From Rhizobium sp. BK650 (GTDB lineage Bacteria; Pseudomonadota; Alphaproteobacteria; Rhizobiales; Rhizobiaceae), in contig NZ_JACIBK010000007.1 of the NCBI RefSeq assembly GCF_014195325.1, positions 1-64,000 of the forward strand: 64,000 bases of DNA, read 5' to 3'. Shown one piece after another: positions 56,133 to 64,000 of this stretch. The notes beneath the pieces were generated by a model. The model was not told where the DNA came from and made no database searches. It saw only the letters and a list, made by a program, of their open reading frames with translations. Numbering within the stretch: position 1 is the stretch's first letter; every line of letters begins with the position of its first letter. A program made the translations under genes and the position numbers.

Positions 56133-56431
56133 GCCCGTCGCTCGATCCTTCCTGGAAGCTGGTGATTAAGGGATTGAAAAACAAAGTGACGACAGATCGA
56201 AAGGTTTCGATCGCCGCCATCCTGAAAGACGTCGCCGGGGATGCCGTTCCCCTCCGGACCGCGAGGAGGTTTCTCCTGACGATGTCGATGGACGCGTTGT
56301 CAGGCACACCGAGGCTCATCGACGTTCACGGAGAGGGCGCAGTTTTTATGCTGTCGCTTGAGGATCTGTTGGAGATCCTCGCGGATCCGCCGCCGACGTT
56401 GGGGGAAGTGATGGAGCGCGCGCGCCGGTAG
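56129..56431 (+). CDS. Small hypothetical protein, third gene of the FtsH-like operon
   Basis: 100 residues from MSPSLDPSWKLVIKGLKNKV. Basic in the first half, with LRTARRFLLTMSMDALSGTP and then an acidic helix LSLEDLLEILADPPPTLGEV. The start lies inside the protease stop (ATGA). It could be an adaptor, substrate or DNA-binding partner; no family recognised. Confidence 0.65.
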   Translation: MSPSLDPSWKLVIKGLKNKVTTDRKVSIAAILKDVAGDAVPLRTARRFLLTMSMDALSGTPRLIDVHGEGAVFMLSLEDLLEILADPPPTLGEVMERARR

Positions 56432-56500
56432 CGTCACGCGCCTCCGGACAAGCCGGCACGCTCCTGTAGCTTGATCATCCATTGTCTATGGACAGATGTC

Positions 56501-56577
56501 GGGCCTGTAGCTCAATTGGTTAGAGCCGACCGCTCATAACGGTCTGGTTGCAGGTTCAAGTCCTGCCGGGCCCACCA
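56501..56577 (+). tRNA. tRNA with anticodon CAU (Met or Ile2)
   Basis: 77 bases with encoded CCA. Acceptor GGGCCTG pairs with CGGGCCC (one G-T pair); D-arm GCTC/GAGC; anticodon stem GACCG/CGGTC with loop CTCATAA; T-arm GCAGG/CCTGC with loop TTCAAGT. A CAU anticodon fits elongator Met, or Ile if the wobble C is modified to lysidine; the acceptor resembles rhizobial Ile tRNAs. It lies 69 bases after the FtsH-like operon, inside the accessory region. Confidence 0.92.
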
Positions 56578-56620
56578 CCGGACCTCGTGGAGCGCGAGTT
56601 TTAACCACATTTCACCGAAG

Positions 56621-56971
56621 ATGCCTGAAATTCATCCGTTCAAAAGACTGCGATCATGGACGATCCGTGCCGCGGGAGATCAGGGACAGATAATCCGGTT
56701 AACGTGCAACCTTTGCAGGATCACGCACAACTACCTTTCGGACGACCTTGAGAAGCTGAGCGGCAATATCTCGCTCGATCGTCTCCTCATGAAGTTCAGG
56801 TGCGCCGGTTGCGGGAAGAGGGACTATCTGCAGATGAAGCTTACACTTCCCCTGTGGAACGGAGTACGGAAACCTGAAGATCCGGCGTCCGGAGCGCATC
56901 CGCACCGTTACCATTCCGGTCTAGTCAGACGACGTTCTTCGCTAGTCGGTAGACGGATCGGAGCTGTTTGA
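56621..56971 (+). CDS. Small putative zinc-binding protein
   Basis: 116 residues from MPEIHPFKRLRSWTIRAAGD. Two CxxC pairs (TCNLC near residue 29, RCAGC near 60) suggest a zinc ribbon. The C-terminal tail is Arg-rich. No family name assigned. It starts 43 bases after the tRNA. Confidence 0.5.
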   Translation: MPEIHPFKRLRSWTIRAAGDQGQIIRLTCNLCRITHNYLSDDLEKLSGNISLDRLLMKFRCAGCGKRDYLQMKLTLPLWNGVRKPEDPASGAHPHRYHSGLVRRRSSLVGRRIGAV

Positions 56972-57341
56972 GCCCGCGTGAGCGGCGACGAGGAGGCCCC
57001 AGCGACGGCGATAGGCGAGGCGCGGCTCCTCCAGTCTAAGAATTGGTTCCAGAAGCTGAAGTTCTGAAGCGTACTCACGCAGATGGGACTGGGAACTCAT
57101 CTCGCAGAGTTCTTGAGATTACTGGATAGGCGGTGGCGCGAAGCTGGTTGTAGTCACGCGCGGCCGACGGGGCGACAGCCCACTCTTCGCACCACAAGGT
57201 CGCCGTTCCCAGCGAAAAGGTGGCAGTTGTGGATACCATGGGCGCAGGGGAAAATCCTCCCCAGGTGGATCGCAGCAGTGGCGTCCTAGGTGAATTCCGC
57301 AAGCCACCAAAGTTCCTCAAAGCTCCCCACAGTAGTCCGCC
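56972..57341. other. Intergenic stretch
   Basis: About 370 bases. Open frames on both strands are short and unlike proteins. I see no repeat, hairpin or RNA gene that I can support. Confidence 0.3.
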
Positions 57342-58229
57342 TCATGGTTTAAAATCGTCGTCGTCCTGATCGTTATGGGCTTGGCTATGGAAGGCGAAGC
57401 TCTCGGCTGCAATCGCACTGCGCGGCTCGCGGCGCCACGTGATCGCCTTGAAGACTTCTCTGACGTTCTCCAGCGGCAGGTTCAAAAGCATTTCTCGCTC
57501 GTCCGCTGAAAGGATCGGTTGACCCTTTTCCGCAAGATATTCCTCAATCATCTGAATATGATCGCCGATAATTGCAAAGGCCGTTGCGCGGGCCGTCAGT
57601 GGCGTTTCCGCGAGGGCTTCGTAAAGTCCCATGTCGCTTAAAGCTTGCTGGATCATGTCGGATTTATCCCTTAGCTGCGAAATCTGGAGGAGGTAGAACA
57701 ACCCCTCCATTTTCTCTGCCTCGTTATGCATGTTACAAATGACGTCGAGAACAGACTTCCAATTTTGATCGGGTTGCTCCGAGAGAAGCAGCGCGATAAT
57801 CCGGTCACCGAAAAATGGCGAGTTCGCCAACTTGGCCGACATCTTCATCTTGTGCAGGTTCAAGACTTTGAAGGAATATGGATCACCAAATTTGGGATGA
57901 TCACTCTTCATCGGGCTTTCTTCGCTGCCGATGTAGATCAGGTATTGATGCACATCAAAGTCGTCTGCCGACCACTGATGGAGGCGGTGGTGTAGAAGCG
58001 AGAAATAGTTGGCCATACGCCATTTCATCGTCCTATCTACGCGAGTCTGCACTTCAATGTGGACGAACTGCTTCTCGCCAACCTTTGCGAAATAATCTAC
58101 TGCACGACCGGTGTACCAACCCGCGTGGGTAGGCAAGGATCGCAATCGCCGCATTTTTGTAAGCATCGGGACAAAGACGCTGCGCGAGTCGTTCATCAAA
58201 TGTTTGAATATCGCGTCGTAGTGGCTCAT
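57342..58229 (-). CDS. Rpn/PDDEXK-family transposase-like nuclease
   Basis: 295 residues from MSHYDAIFKHLMNDSRSVFV. Asp45 (AVDYFAKV) and the EVQ at 59-61 (FVHIEVQTRVDRTMKWRMAN) give the PD-(D/E)XK core of recombination-promoting (Rpn, YhgA-like) nucleases. The C-terminal part, with ERE near LSADEREMLLNLPLENVREV, is typical of these proteins. Its ATG overlaps the methyltransferase stop (ATGA), so the pair is co-translated. Confidence 0.78.
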   Translation of the reverse strand: MSHYDAIFKHLMNDSRSVFVPMLTKMRRLRSLPTHAGWYTGRAVDYFAKVGEKQFVHIEVQTRVDRTMKWRMANYFSLLHHRLHQWSADDFDVHQYLIYIGSEESPMKSDHPKFGDPYSFKVLNLHKMKMSAKLANSPFFGDRIIALLLSEQPDQNWKSVLDVICNMHNEAEKMEGLFYLLQISQLRDKSDMIQQALSDMGLYEALAETPLTARATAFAIIGDHIQMIEEYLAEKGQPILSADEREMLLNLPLENVREVFKAITWRREPRSAIAAESFAFHSQAHNDQDDDDFKP

Positions 58230-60232
58230 GCGGGGTCTCGAAGCAGCTTGGCCTCGTCAGCGACAATGCCAGTTAGAATCGGTGTTGCACGGTTGTCCTG
58301 CAGGAGAGGCGGCTCGCTATGAAGGCGTTCGCGATTCTCTGTCTTCATCCTCAACGTGAATGAATAGTCGAAGTTGTTGCCGGTCAATGCAGACCTGACC
58401 GCTAGTCCGATCGCTTTTCCGATCACGGGAGGAACGGCATTGCCGACCTGACGAGCTTTCGAGTCCTTCCCACCCGCGAAATCCCACCAGTCCGGAAATC
58501 CTTGCAGCCTAGCGCGCATACGAAGAGTAAGTCGGGGAAGGAATCCGGGGCCCGCCTTATCTGCCTGCGCCTGTGTCGGTGCGGCGTCGGCGACCGTGGC
58601 AATGTCGACACCTTTCTTCGCCCAGCGCGCCGCCTCCTTTTCGCGCGATCCGCCCTTGCGGCCGACCACCGTGGAGGCGAGTGCCCCTCGCTTCTCGACG
58701 CCGTTGCGAACAACGACGAAACTGCGCCGGGCGTCCGCCCATTCCTTCGCACCGGCCCATCCGTTTGCAGCCATCAAGTCCTCAAGGACGTCGCCCATGT
58801 TTGTCCGCCATTCGGGAAAAGCCGGCGGCGCGCGGAACGAGGCCATGTGTTTCTGCCGCATTCCAACGAAGAGAATGCGGGTTCTTTCCTGCGCTATGCC
58901 GAGATCCTCCGCTTCCATTCGAACCATATGAACAAGATAACCGCACTTCTTCAACTGCCTTAGAAAGTTGCCGAGGTGATCTGCATGCCGCGCGTTCAAC
59001 AAACCCGTGACGTTCTCGAAGATGAACGCGCTTGGTCTGATTTCGCGGACGGCACGGGCGCCCTCCAGGAGCAGATCCCTCGGGTCATCCTTACCCAGAC
59101 CTTTTCCGTCGATGGAATAGGGCTGGCACGGCAGGCCTCCCACAAGCAGATCGACGCTCATCGAAGCATGTTTCTTGAAGTCTACCTGTCGAACATCGCC
59201 CTCCACCACGTTCCAGAAGGGTCTGTTCAACCGGAGCGTCGCGGCGGCATGTCTGTCGAACTCGTACAGGGCGAGGGGAACAAAGCCGGCCTCTTCGAGC
59301 CCGAGCGACATCCCACCTGCTCCTGCGCACAATTCCACGACGGTCAGCTTCTGTGTGGGAAGCTTGATGAGGGGCGGCTTTTCTTGCACTACCGTGTCGA
59401 AGTTGATCGGCGCGATCGTTGAGGTCACTGGTTGGAGGCACTCCTGGAAGTGGGTGACCCATTGGGTCTCCAAGCTAGCGTTGTCCAGAGCGAACCGATA
59501 TTCCCCACCGAACCGGCCCGCGGCGAGCGCTTCAATGGCGGCGTAGGCGAGTGCGAGATTGCGTTCGCTCGCATGCGACGGCATCGCCAGGACGCGCTCG
59601 AGCGGAATTTCGTGCTTGCCGTATGTCGCCACAAAGACCGGAAGAAGAGACGTCGCAGCGCTCTGAATCGCAGCGTGCGTTTCCAGTTGGCTGTGTTCCG
59701 TCGTTGTATCCGGCCGATATGAATTCAACAACGACAGGAGCGCGGCTACGCGGGAATCGATCTCCCTGACTGCTTCGGCAGCTCTGCGACGTGCCGACCG
59801 AAGGGAGCTATTGAAGCCGTCTCTGGTGATCTGTTCGGCGTAAGTCTCGGTCTTGCGACGTAGGCTCGTTCGCACTGCGGCGACGTCCCGGATTCCGACG
59901 GTCGCGCCCTCGGCGATCCTTGCCAGAACTTCCTGCCGTGTTTCCGGAGCTGAAGCGGCAAGGGCTTTTAGAACGGGGAACTGGACGCGAGCATCGCGAA
60001 GGACCTCGTTCGAGTCCTTCAAAGTCCCTGCGATCTTTACGTAGGCGCGGGCGTCTGCAAGGTCCATCTCGCAGCCGGCGTGAAGGAAATGGATAACTTC
60101 CTTAGGCGAAAGATGTTGCGACAACTGGTCGACCTTTTCGGTGATCTTGAACAGGCGATCGGAGATTTGCTCCTGGAGATCCCTAATGGCCTTCTTTGTT
60201 TTACCAAGCGCGTCGTTCTTCAAGTCCGTCAT
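58226..60232 (-). CDS. DNA (cytosine-5)-methyltransferase with a long N-terminal extension
   Basis: 668 residues from the second ATG (an ATG three codons earlier is poorly spaced from AAGAG). C5 motifs: I VVELCAGAGGMSLG (about 298-311), IV PCQPYS (368-373, catalytic Cys), VI ENV (406-408), VIII as QERTR, and X near ARQVGNAVPPVIGKAIG. Residues 1-285 are an unknown helical domain absent from small Dcm-type enzymes. Expected to modify a specific site and protect host DNA. The overlapping nuclease gene suggests a restriction-type pair. Confidence 0.9.
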   Translation of the reverse strand: MTDLKNDALGKTKKAIRDLQEQISDRLFKITEKVDQLSQHLSPKEVIHFLHAGCEMDLADARAYVKIAGTLKDSNEVLRDARVQFPVLKALAASAPETRQEVLARIAEGATVGIRDVAAVRTSLRRKTETYAEQITRDGFNSSLRSARRRAAEAVREIDSRVAALLSLLNSYRPDTTTEHSQLETHAAIQSAATSLLPVFVATYGKHEIPLERVLAMPSHASERNLALAYAAIEALAAGRFGGEYRFALDNASLETQWVTHFQECLQPVTSTIAPINFDTVVQEKPPLIKLPTQKLTVVELCAGAGGMSLGLEEAGFVPLALYEFDRHAAATLRLNRPFWNVVEGDVRQVDFKKHASMSVDLLVGGLPCQPYSIDGKGLGKDDPRDLLLEGARAVREIRPSAFIFENVTGLLNARHADHLGNFLRQLKKCGYLVHMVRMEAEDLGIAQERTRILFVGMRQKHMASFRAPPAFPEWRTNMGDVLEDLMAANGWAGAKEWADARRSFVVVRNGVEKRGALASTVVGRKGGSREKEAARWAKKGVDIATVADAAPTQAQADKAGPGFLPRLTLRMRARLQGFPDWWDFAGGKDSKARQVGNAVPPVIGKAIGLAVRSALTGNNFDYSFTLRMKTENRERLHSEPPLLQDNRATPILTGIVADEAKLLRDPA

Positions 60233-60411
60233 GACCAACATCTCTTATCGTGAAGTCGGACGTTTCATATCGGGACAATCCTTGCGGGACCGGGAAGGCA
60301 AACGCTAAAATTGTTTGCAACCTGAAATTTACGAAACGACATGTCGATTTTGCAAGCTGACTGTATTGCTTGTGCTTTTTTCGGCGCCTACAAAGTTGCG
60401 CGAAATGGGGG
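60233..60411. promoter_or_regulatory. Divergent control region between methyltransferase and FRG genes
   Basis: About 180 bases, AT-richer than the genes around it. Contains the palindrome CGACATGTCG (60337-60346) and two TTGCAA boxes (in TTGTTTGCAAC and GATTTTGCAAGC). Both flanking genes must start here. No regulator gene is adjacent, so the binding protein is unknown. Confidence 0.4.
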
Positions 60412-61788
60412 ATGCGGAACGTGTACAACCTTTTGATGGCGGGGAGTGACGGTGACTGGGACATCGCTGCGGGATCCGATCACGAAGCTACATTCCCGCT
60501 CTCCCGATATCTCGAGTACACGGAAGACGAACTGGAGCAGAGGCTGAAGCCGATCAATTCTGCCGTAGTCGCTTTTCTGTCGGGGCTTCCGACGTTGTTC
60601 ATGAGCGAGCTTCAGACCACCAAGCAGAAGCGGCAGTTCGTTACCGTCCGCGTTGGCGCCGTCTGGGACATCCGGATCGAGGGAAGGGACATCGTCTACA
60701 AGTTCCGCGTCGATCGCGACTTAGGAGAGATCGATGTCGTAGACCGCGTAATGTTCGAAAAGGTATTCGATCTTGGCAAGTGGGAGCTCTCGCGCACGCA
60801 CTGGGCCGTCAAGACGGCCGATCTTGGCCTATCGCTTCGCAGTCTGGGGTTACAGCAGGAGCCTTTAGAGGACGGTGAGCCGCTGCAGCCACCTCCGCCG
60901 CCGGCAACGCCCGACCTACCGCAGGACGAGCCTGCGCTTCCGATCATCACTAGCCTGATCGAGTTCATGGAACACGTACTCGGACTTCATGGAGAAGCCG
61001 ACGAAGAGGTATTCTACCGAGGTCATTCGGACCGACGATACAAGCTGATCCCGTCTCTTTTCAGGAAGAACGACGCTGGCGACTGGCGCTACCTCCGGAA
61101 GGAGGAGACAATTGTCCGCGAACTCCTTACCGCCCAAGCGCCCGCCTTCGCGAGCGACGAGTACATGCTCGACAAGCTCGTCAGGATGCAGCACTACGGG
61201 CTTCCGACGCGGTTGCTCGACGTGACGTCGAATCCATTGGTCGCCCTCTATTTCTGCTGCTCCGACACACGGCTTGATGCTAACGGGAACGAGATCGACG
61301 GAGAGGTCATTGTTCTTTCAACGAAGTCTTCGGAGGTCCACTTCTTCGACTCGGACACGGTGAGTTGCGTTGCGAATCTTGCCCTGATGACGGATACGGA
61401 AAAGGACGCCCTCGATACAGGTACGACATTGAAGGCATTCAACAAGACCGACGAATGCAAGAAGCTGCTCCACTTCATTCGTCGAGAGAAGCCGTATTTC
61501 GAGGCTCGTATCGATCCGCTGGACCTCGAGCAGATCATGTTCGTGCGCGGGCGCAGCACCAACGAGCGCATCACGTCTCAGTCCGGCGCCTTCTTGCTCT
61601 TCGGCAAGGATTCGGTTCTACCGGAGACCGGCTACAGCTCGCTGAACATTCACCGCATGACCATCAGAAACAAGGCCACGATCCTGCAGGATCTGGCGAA
61701 GCTCAACATCAAGTCGAGCACGATCTATCCCGGCATCGAAAAAGCCACCGTGGAAATCGCAAAGAAGCACGAGCTGTCAGTTCACTGA
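60412..61788 (+). CDS. FRG-domain protein
   Basis: 458 residues from MRNVYNLLMAGSDGDWDIAA; ATGs 14 codons upstream or 8 downstream are possible. An N-terminal domain (1-150) of unknown type is joined by a proline-rich linker (160-177) to the FRG domain: FYRGHSDRRYKLIPSLFRK at 201, and further on MQHYGLPTRLLDVTSNPLVA. FRG proteins are frequent in phage-defence loci but their activity is largely unproven. Divergent from the methyltransferase. Confidence 0.82.
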   Translation: MRNVYNLLMAGSDGDWDIAAGSDHEATFPLSRYLEYTEDELEQRLKPINSAVVAFLSGLPTLFMSELQTTKQKRQFVTVRVGAVWDIRIEGRDIVYKFRVDRDLGEIDVVDRVMFEKVFDLGKWELSRTHWAVKTADLGLSLRSLGLQQEPLEDGEPLQPPPPPATPDLPQDEPALPIITSLIEFMEHVLGLHGEADEEVFYRGHSDRRYKLIPSLFRKNDAGDWRYLRKEETIVRELLTAQAPAFASDEYMLDKLVRMQHYGLPTRLLDVTSNPLVALYFCCSDTRLDANGNEIDGEVIVLSTKSSEVHFFDSDTVSCVANLALMTDTEKDALDTGTTLKAFNKTDECKKLLHFIRREKPYFEARIDPLDLEQIMFVRGRSTNERITSQSGAFLLFGKDSVLPETGYSSLNIHRMTIRNKATILQDLAKLNIKSSTIYPGIEKATVEIAKKHELSVH

Positions 61789-62035
61789 TCACTGGATTTC
61801 GCCCTTCCACGGCGGCGAGCTGACTTTTCGTCGTGGGCTCCAGGAAGGGAACCGCGTAGGACTCAGAGGTCTCGCAGTCCCTCACGGAGGAACTCGAGAA
61901 ACCGCTGACTCTTTGCTGGGATGAGATGTGTTCCTCCTCGGCCAGATCGTCATTGGCTTCTTCCTTTCGAATTTCTTGAGCGCAAACAACGAGCCGGGGC
62001 ATCTGTTCATATCGGACGTTGTTCGGCGACCGGCC

Positions 62036-62319
62036 TTACGCCTGCTGAAGGGAGGCCGCGAGGTTGCCGAGCACGCCGAGCTGTCCAAGGAGATGGTCGC
62101 CGCCGTGTAGCAGTGGAACGACGTCACCTTGCCGTCCTTCAGATGAAAGACGTCGCAGCACGGTGCATGCATCTCATTCCCTGTCGGCACTATCGTTCCG
62201 GCTGGCATGGCAAGCGGTCCTGCCTGCGTGCCATTGAGGGTGAGCTCCACGATCACTACGTCGCCCGAGACGTAGAAGTTGTCCTGCTCGCGGTGCATGT
62301 CATGGAAAGCCATGACCAT
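62036..62319 (-). pseudogene. Truncated, frameshifted NTF2/SnoaL-like gene
   Basis: MAFHDMHREQDNFYVSGDVV and GTQAGPLAMPAGTIVPTGNE followed by CDVFHLKDGKVTSFHCYTAA are the second half of a SnoaL-like ester cyclase family protein. After ISLD, near 62082, the expected ending QLGVLGNLAASLQQA-stop lies one frame over. The N-terminal half is missing, so it is a remnant. Confidence 0.65.
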
Positions 62320-62376
62320 TGACAGCGCGTGCTGCTACCCGCAGCCTTCAAATAGCGATTTTTGTTAGGAAAGCCT

Positions 62377-62754
62377 ATGACCGATAGTCACGCCGCTGCC
62401 GAAGCCGTACCCTGCTGTTCCTCCAATACGGCGCACCTCGATATGCTTGAGGCTATCAGTCGTCGCCGTGGCGAACTGGCCGATGAGATGGACGGTACCG
62501 GCGATGTTGCGAAGCTGTCGCTAAAGTCGTCACTCGACGCTCTTCTCATCCTGACGTTCGACGAAGCGTGCACAGGTCGCTTCGCTACAAGCTCGTTTTG
62601 GGGTTGTAAGGACGAGTTAAGCAGAAAAATGCTTTTGGCGGTTATTGAGCGTCTCCAGAAGGAGTTCCTTGTAAATCAAGGCATTGTGAGGGCGATGGGC
62701 AGGGGGACCATGGCGGCCCATGGTCAACTGGACGTCAACAAGCTTTGGTGCTGA
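62377..62754 (+). CDS. Hypothetical protein
   Basis: 125 residues from MTDSHAAAEAVPCCSSNTAH, with TAGGA eight bases upstream. Predicted helical; contains a CC pair near residue 13 and LLILTFDEACTGRFATSSFW. No family recognised. It stands alone between a pseudogene and the right-edge nuclease-like gene. Confidence 0.5.
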   Translation: MTDSHAAAEAVPCCSSNTAHLDMLEAISRRRGELADEMDGTGDVAKLSLKSSLDALLILTFDEACTGRFATSSFWGCKDELSRKMLLAVIERLQKEFLVNQGIVRAMGRGTMAAHGQLDVNKLWC

Positions 62755-62984
62755 CCGAAGATGTCTCTAACACCGCCTGGCTCCGCAGGGTGAGCATGTA
62801 ACCGATCGCAACGAGAGTTCCGCCGTGACCGAGACGACCGCATGGTATCCCGTAAGGCATTCGAAAAGCGAACCGTTGGCAAAACACATGTTGTTCCTAG
62901 ACGACGAGCCCGCTCCCGGAAGCCACTTTCGTACCTAGGGTTTCAGTCGCCGATGGATGCTCGGGAGGGGCCGTCGCAACCGCA
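62755..62984. other. Intergenic stretch
   Basis: About 230 bases. A 37-codon GTG frame at 62825-62938 is open but has no further support. Nothing else seen. Confidence 0.3.
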
Positions 62985-63980
62985 TCAATCGATCCTGTCC
63001 CAGCGCGGCCGGTCCCGATCCACCGGCTCGCCGGCTGAGATCGTGATGGTCAAGGTCGCGGCGGGCAGCAACACGCCGTCCCAGGTTCGCTCCGACAGCT
63101 TTTCGGAAATGATCCCGACGACTTCCTCGTCACCTCGCACGATCCTTGAAACGAGATCGTCAGTTTCCCTCTGCAGGTGGCGATCGGGAAAGCTTCCCCG
63201 CGGGTGAGGCCTGGCGCCGGGGATGTGCTGAACGATGAACCAGGAGAACGGCGTGGCGGATGTCAAAAGACCTTCGTGTACCGCTCCCAATGTCTTTGGA
63301 CATCCTTCCACGTCCGCGAAGAATATGCCTGCGGCGAGCGTGGGAAAGCCGTTGAGGACATCGTCCCTGACCTGGAGTCCGCTGGCGAAATCGAAGATGT
63401 CCGACCCTACTGCCCTGGAGCGGAAATAGGACAGTTCCGTTTTAGTCCGTTGGTCGAGTGCTTCGGGCCGCGGGCAATAGAGAAGGTAGCGGAAGAAGTC
63501 GTCGTCGATGAACCGGACAAGCTCCCGGATGCGGGCGTCCTGTTCTGAGTCGAAGGCGCCGAACGTCGCTCTCGGCTCGTAGCGTCGGCTCGGATCGTAC
63601 TTTGTCTCGTAGACGCGCTTCGCCTGCAGAAGCCACGATCTCTGGCCCGACAGCTCGGGCTCGTAGTGATTTTCGTATTTGACTACCAGCCCAAGATCGG
63701 CTTGCGAAACCCGGTTCTCGAAATCTTTACGGTATCTGTGAGTTTCGAGGGTGAATGCGACCGACGTCGGATCCGAAACAGCGGCAAGGTCGTCGCGTAG
63801 GTTCCGGATATCGTAGGCGATTCCTTCCTGGACCTGAACGTCTTCGTCAAGCAGGTCGACGAGCATCGCGGTCATCGATTCCTCGTCCCGAGGCCGGGGG
63901 TACGTCATATACCGGGTCACGTGCCGGTCAATGGCGTCGAAATACTTCAGGAGCTTGTCGATAGCATATGGCGATAGCAT
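62985..63980 (-). CDS. PD-(D/E)XK-like protein of unknown system
   Basis: 331 residues from MLSPYAIDKLLKYFDAIDRH. Glu34 (DEESMTAMLVDLL), Asp95 (SQADLGLVVKY) and QAK at 119-121 (RSWLLQAKRVY) give the E-D-QxK order of restriction-like nucleases. The C-terminal two thirds are not recognised. The start is 20 bases from the window edge, so upstream operon partners would be outside. Confidence 0.65.
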   Translation of the reverse strand: MLSPYAIDKLLKYFDAIDRHVTRYMTYPRPRDEESMTAMLVDLLDEDVQVQEGIAYDIRNLRDDLAAVSDPTSVAFTLETHRYRKDFENRVSQADLGLVVKYENHYEPELSGQRSWLLQAKRVYETKYDPSRRYEPRATFGAFDSEQDARIRELVRFIDDDFFRYLLYCPRPEALDQRTKTELSYFRSRAVGSDIFDFASGLQVRDDVLNGFPTLAAGIFFADVEGCPKTLGAVHEGLLTSATPFSWFIVQHIPGARPHPRGSFPDRHLQRETDDLVSRIVRGDEEVVGIISEKLSERTWDGVLLPAATLTITISAGEPVDRDRPRWDRID

Positions 63981-64000
63981 GAATTCTTCCCTCCGGCCGT

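Noticed and set aside
56621..56700. Partial tRNA duplicate as att site after the CAU tRNA
   Set aside because: No repeat of the tRNA 3' end was found by reading the flanks.
1..64000. CRISPR array
   Set aside because: No set of regularly spaced identical repeats was seen anywhere; the repeated elements noted are pairs only.

Overview
The window reads as alphaproteobacterial chromosome, most likely Rhizobiaceae (Rhizobium/Agrobacterium group). It is GC-rich and carries the complete S10-spc-alpha ribosomal protein cluster in the alphaproteobacterial form: tuf directly upstream, no rpmJ, secY and adk between the spc and alpha parts, and rpoA-rplQ at the end. The msrPQ, ilvD, Do-family protease and rarA genes that follow fit the same group. 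This placement comes from gene order and protein character only.

Bases 1-15,290: end of tuf, then rpsJ to rplQ, all on the + strand and tightly packed. Short gaps carry strong hairpins followed by T-runs after tuf, rpsQ, rplR (two), rplO, rpsM, rpsK, rpoA and rplQ, so the superoperon looks segmented by intrinsic terminators or attenuators. Bases 15,300-35,110: a mixed housekeeping region with membrane proteins, the methionine sulfoxide repair pair msrPQ, ilvD, a GFA/MarR divergent pair with an obvious operator, a periplasmic Do-type protease overlapping rarA, a DapA homologue without its catalytic lysine, dehydrogenases with a divergent LysR regulator, an HSL-type hydrolase without its nucleophilic serine, a free methionine sulfoxide reductase and an aldo/keto reductase. 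A frameshifted NUDIX remnant lies among them.

Bases 35,080-64,000: accessory DNA. It starts at a duplicated terminator flanking a DUF2270 gene. Then come (i) an ABC-three-component conflict system (Mrr-like nuclease protein, middle component, SMC-like ATPase) whose ATPase gene is frameshifted; (ii) a TetR-controlled oxidoreductase/monooxygenase/SDR/methyltransferase operon with a palindromic operator lying across its promoter; (iii) a Tn7-like transposition module (TnsA-like, TniA, TniB, TniQ) on the minus strand; (iv) a divergent PIN/Phd toxin-antitoxin pair; (v) a three-gene overlapping operon built around a soluble FtsH-like AAA+/M41 protease, ending just before a tRNA with anticodon CAU; (vi) a C5 DNA methyltransferase overlapping an Rpn-like nuclease gene, divergent from an FRG-domain gene; and (vii) a PD-(D/E)XK-type protein at the right edge. 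Broken genes (NTF2-like, TrxR-like fragment) are scattered through it. This is the profile of a defence or mobile island. The least familiar unit is the FtsH-like protease operon at 53,659-56,431.
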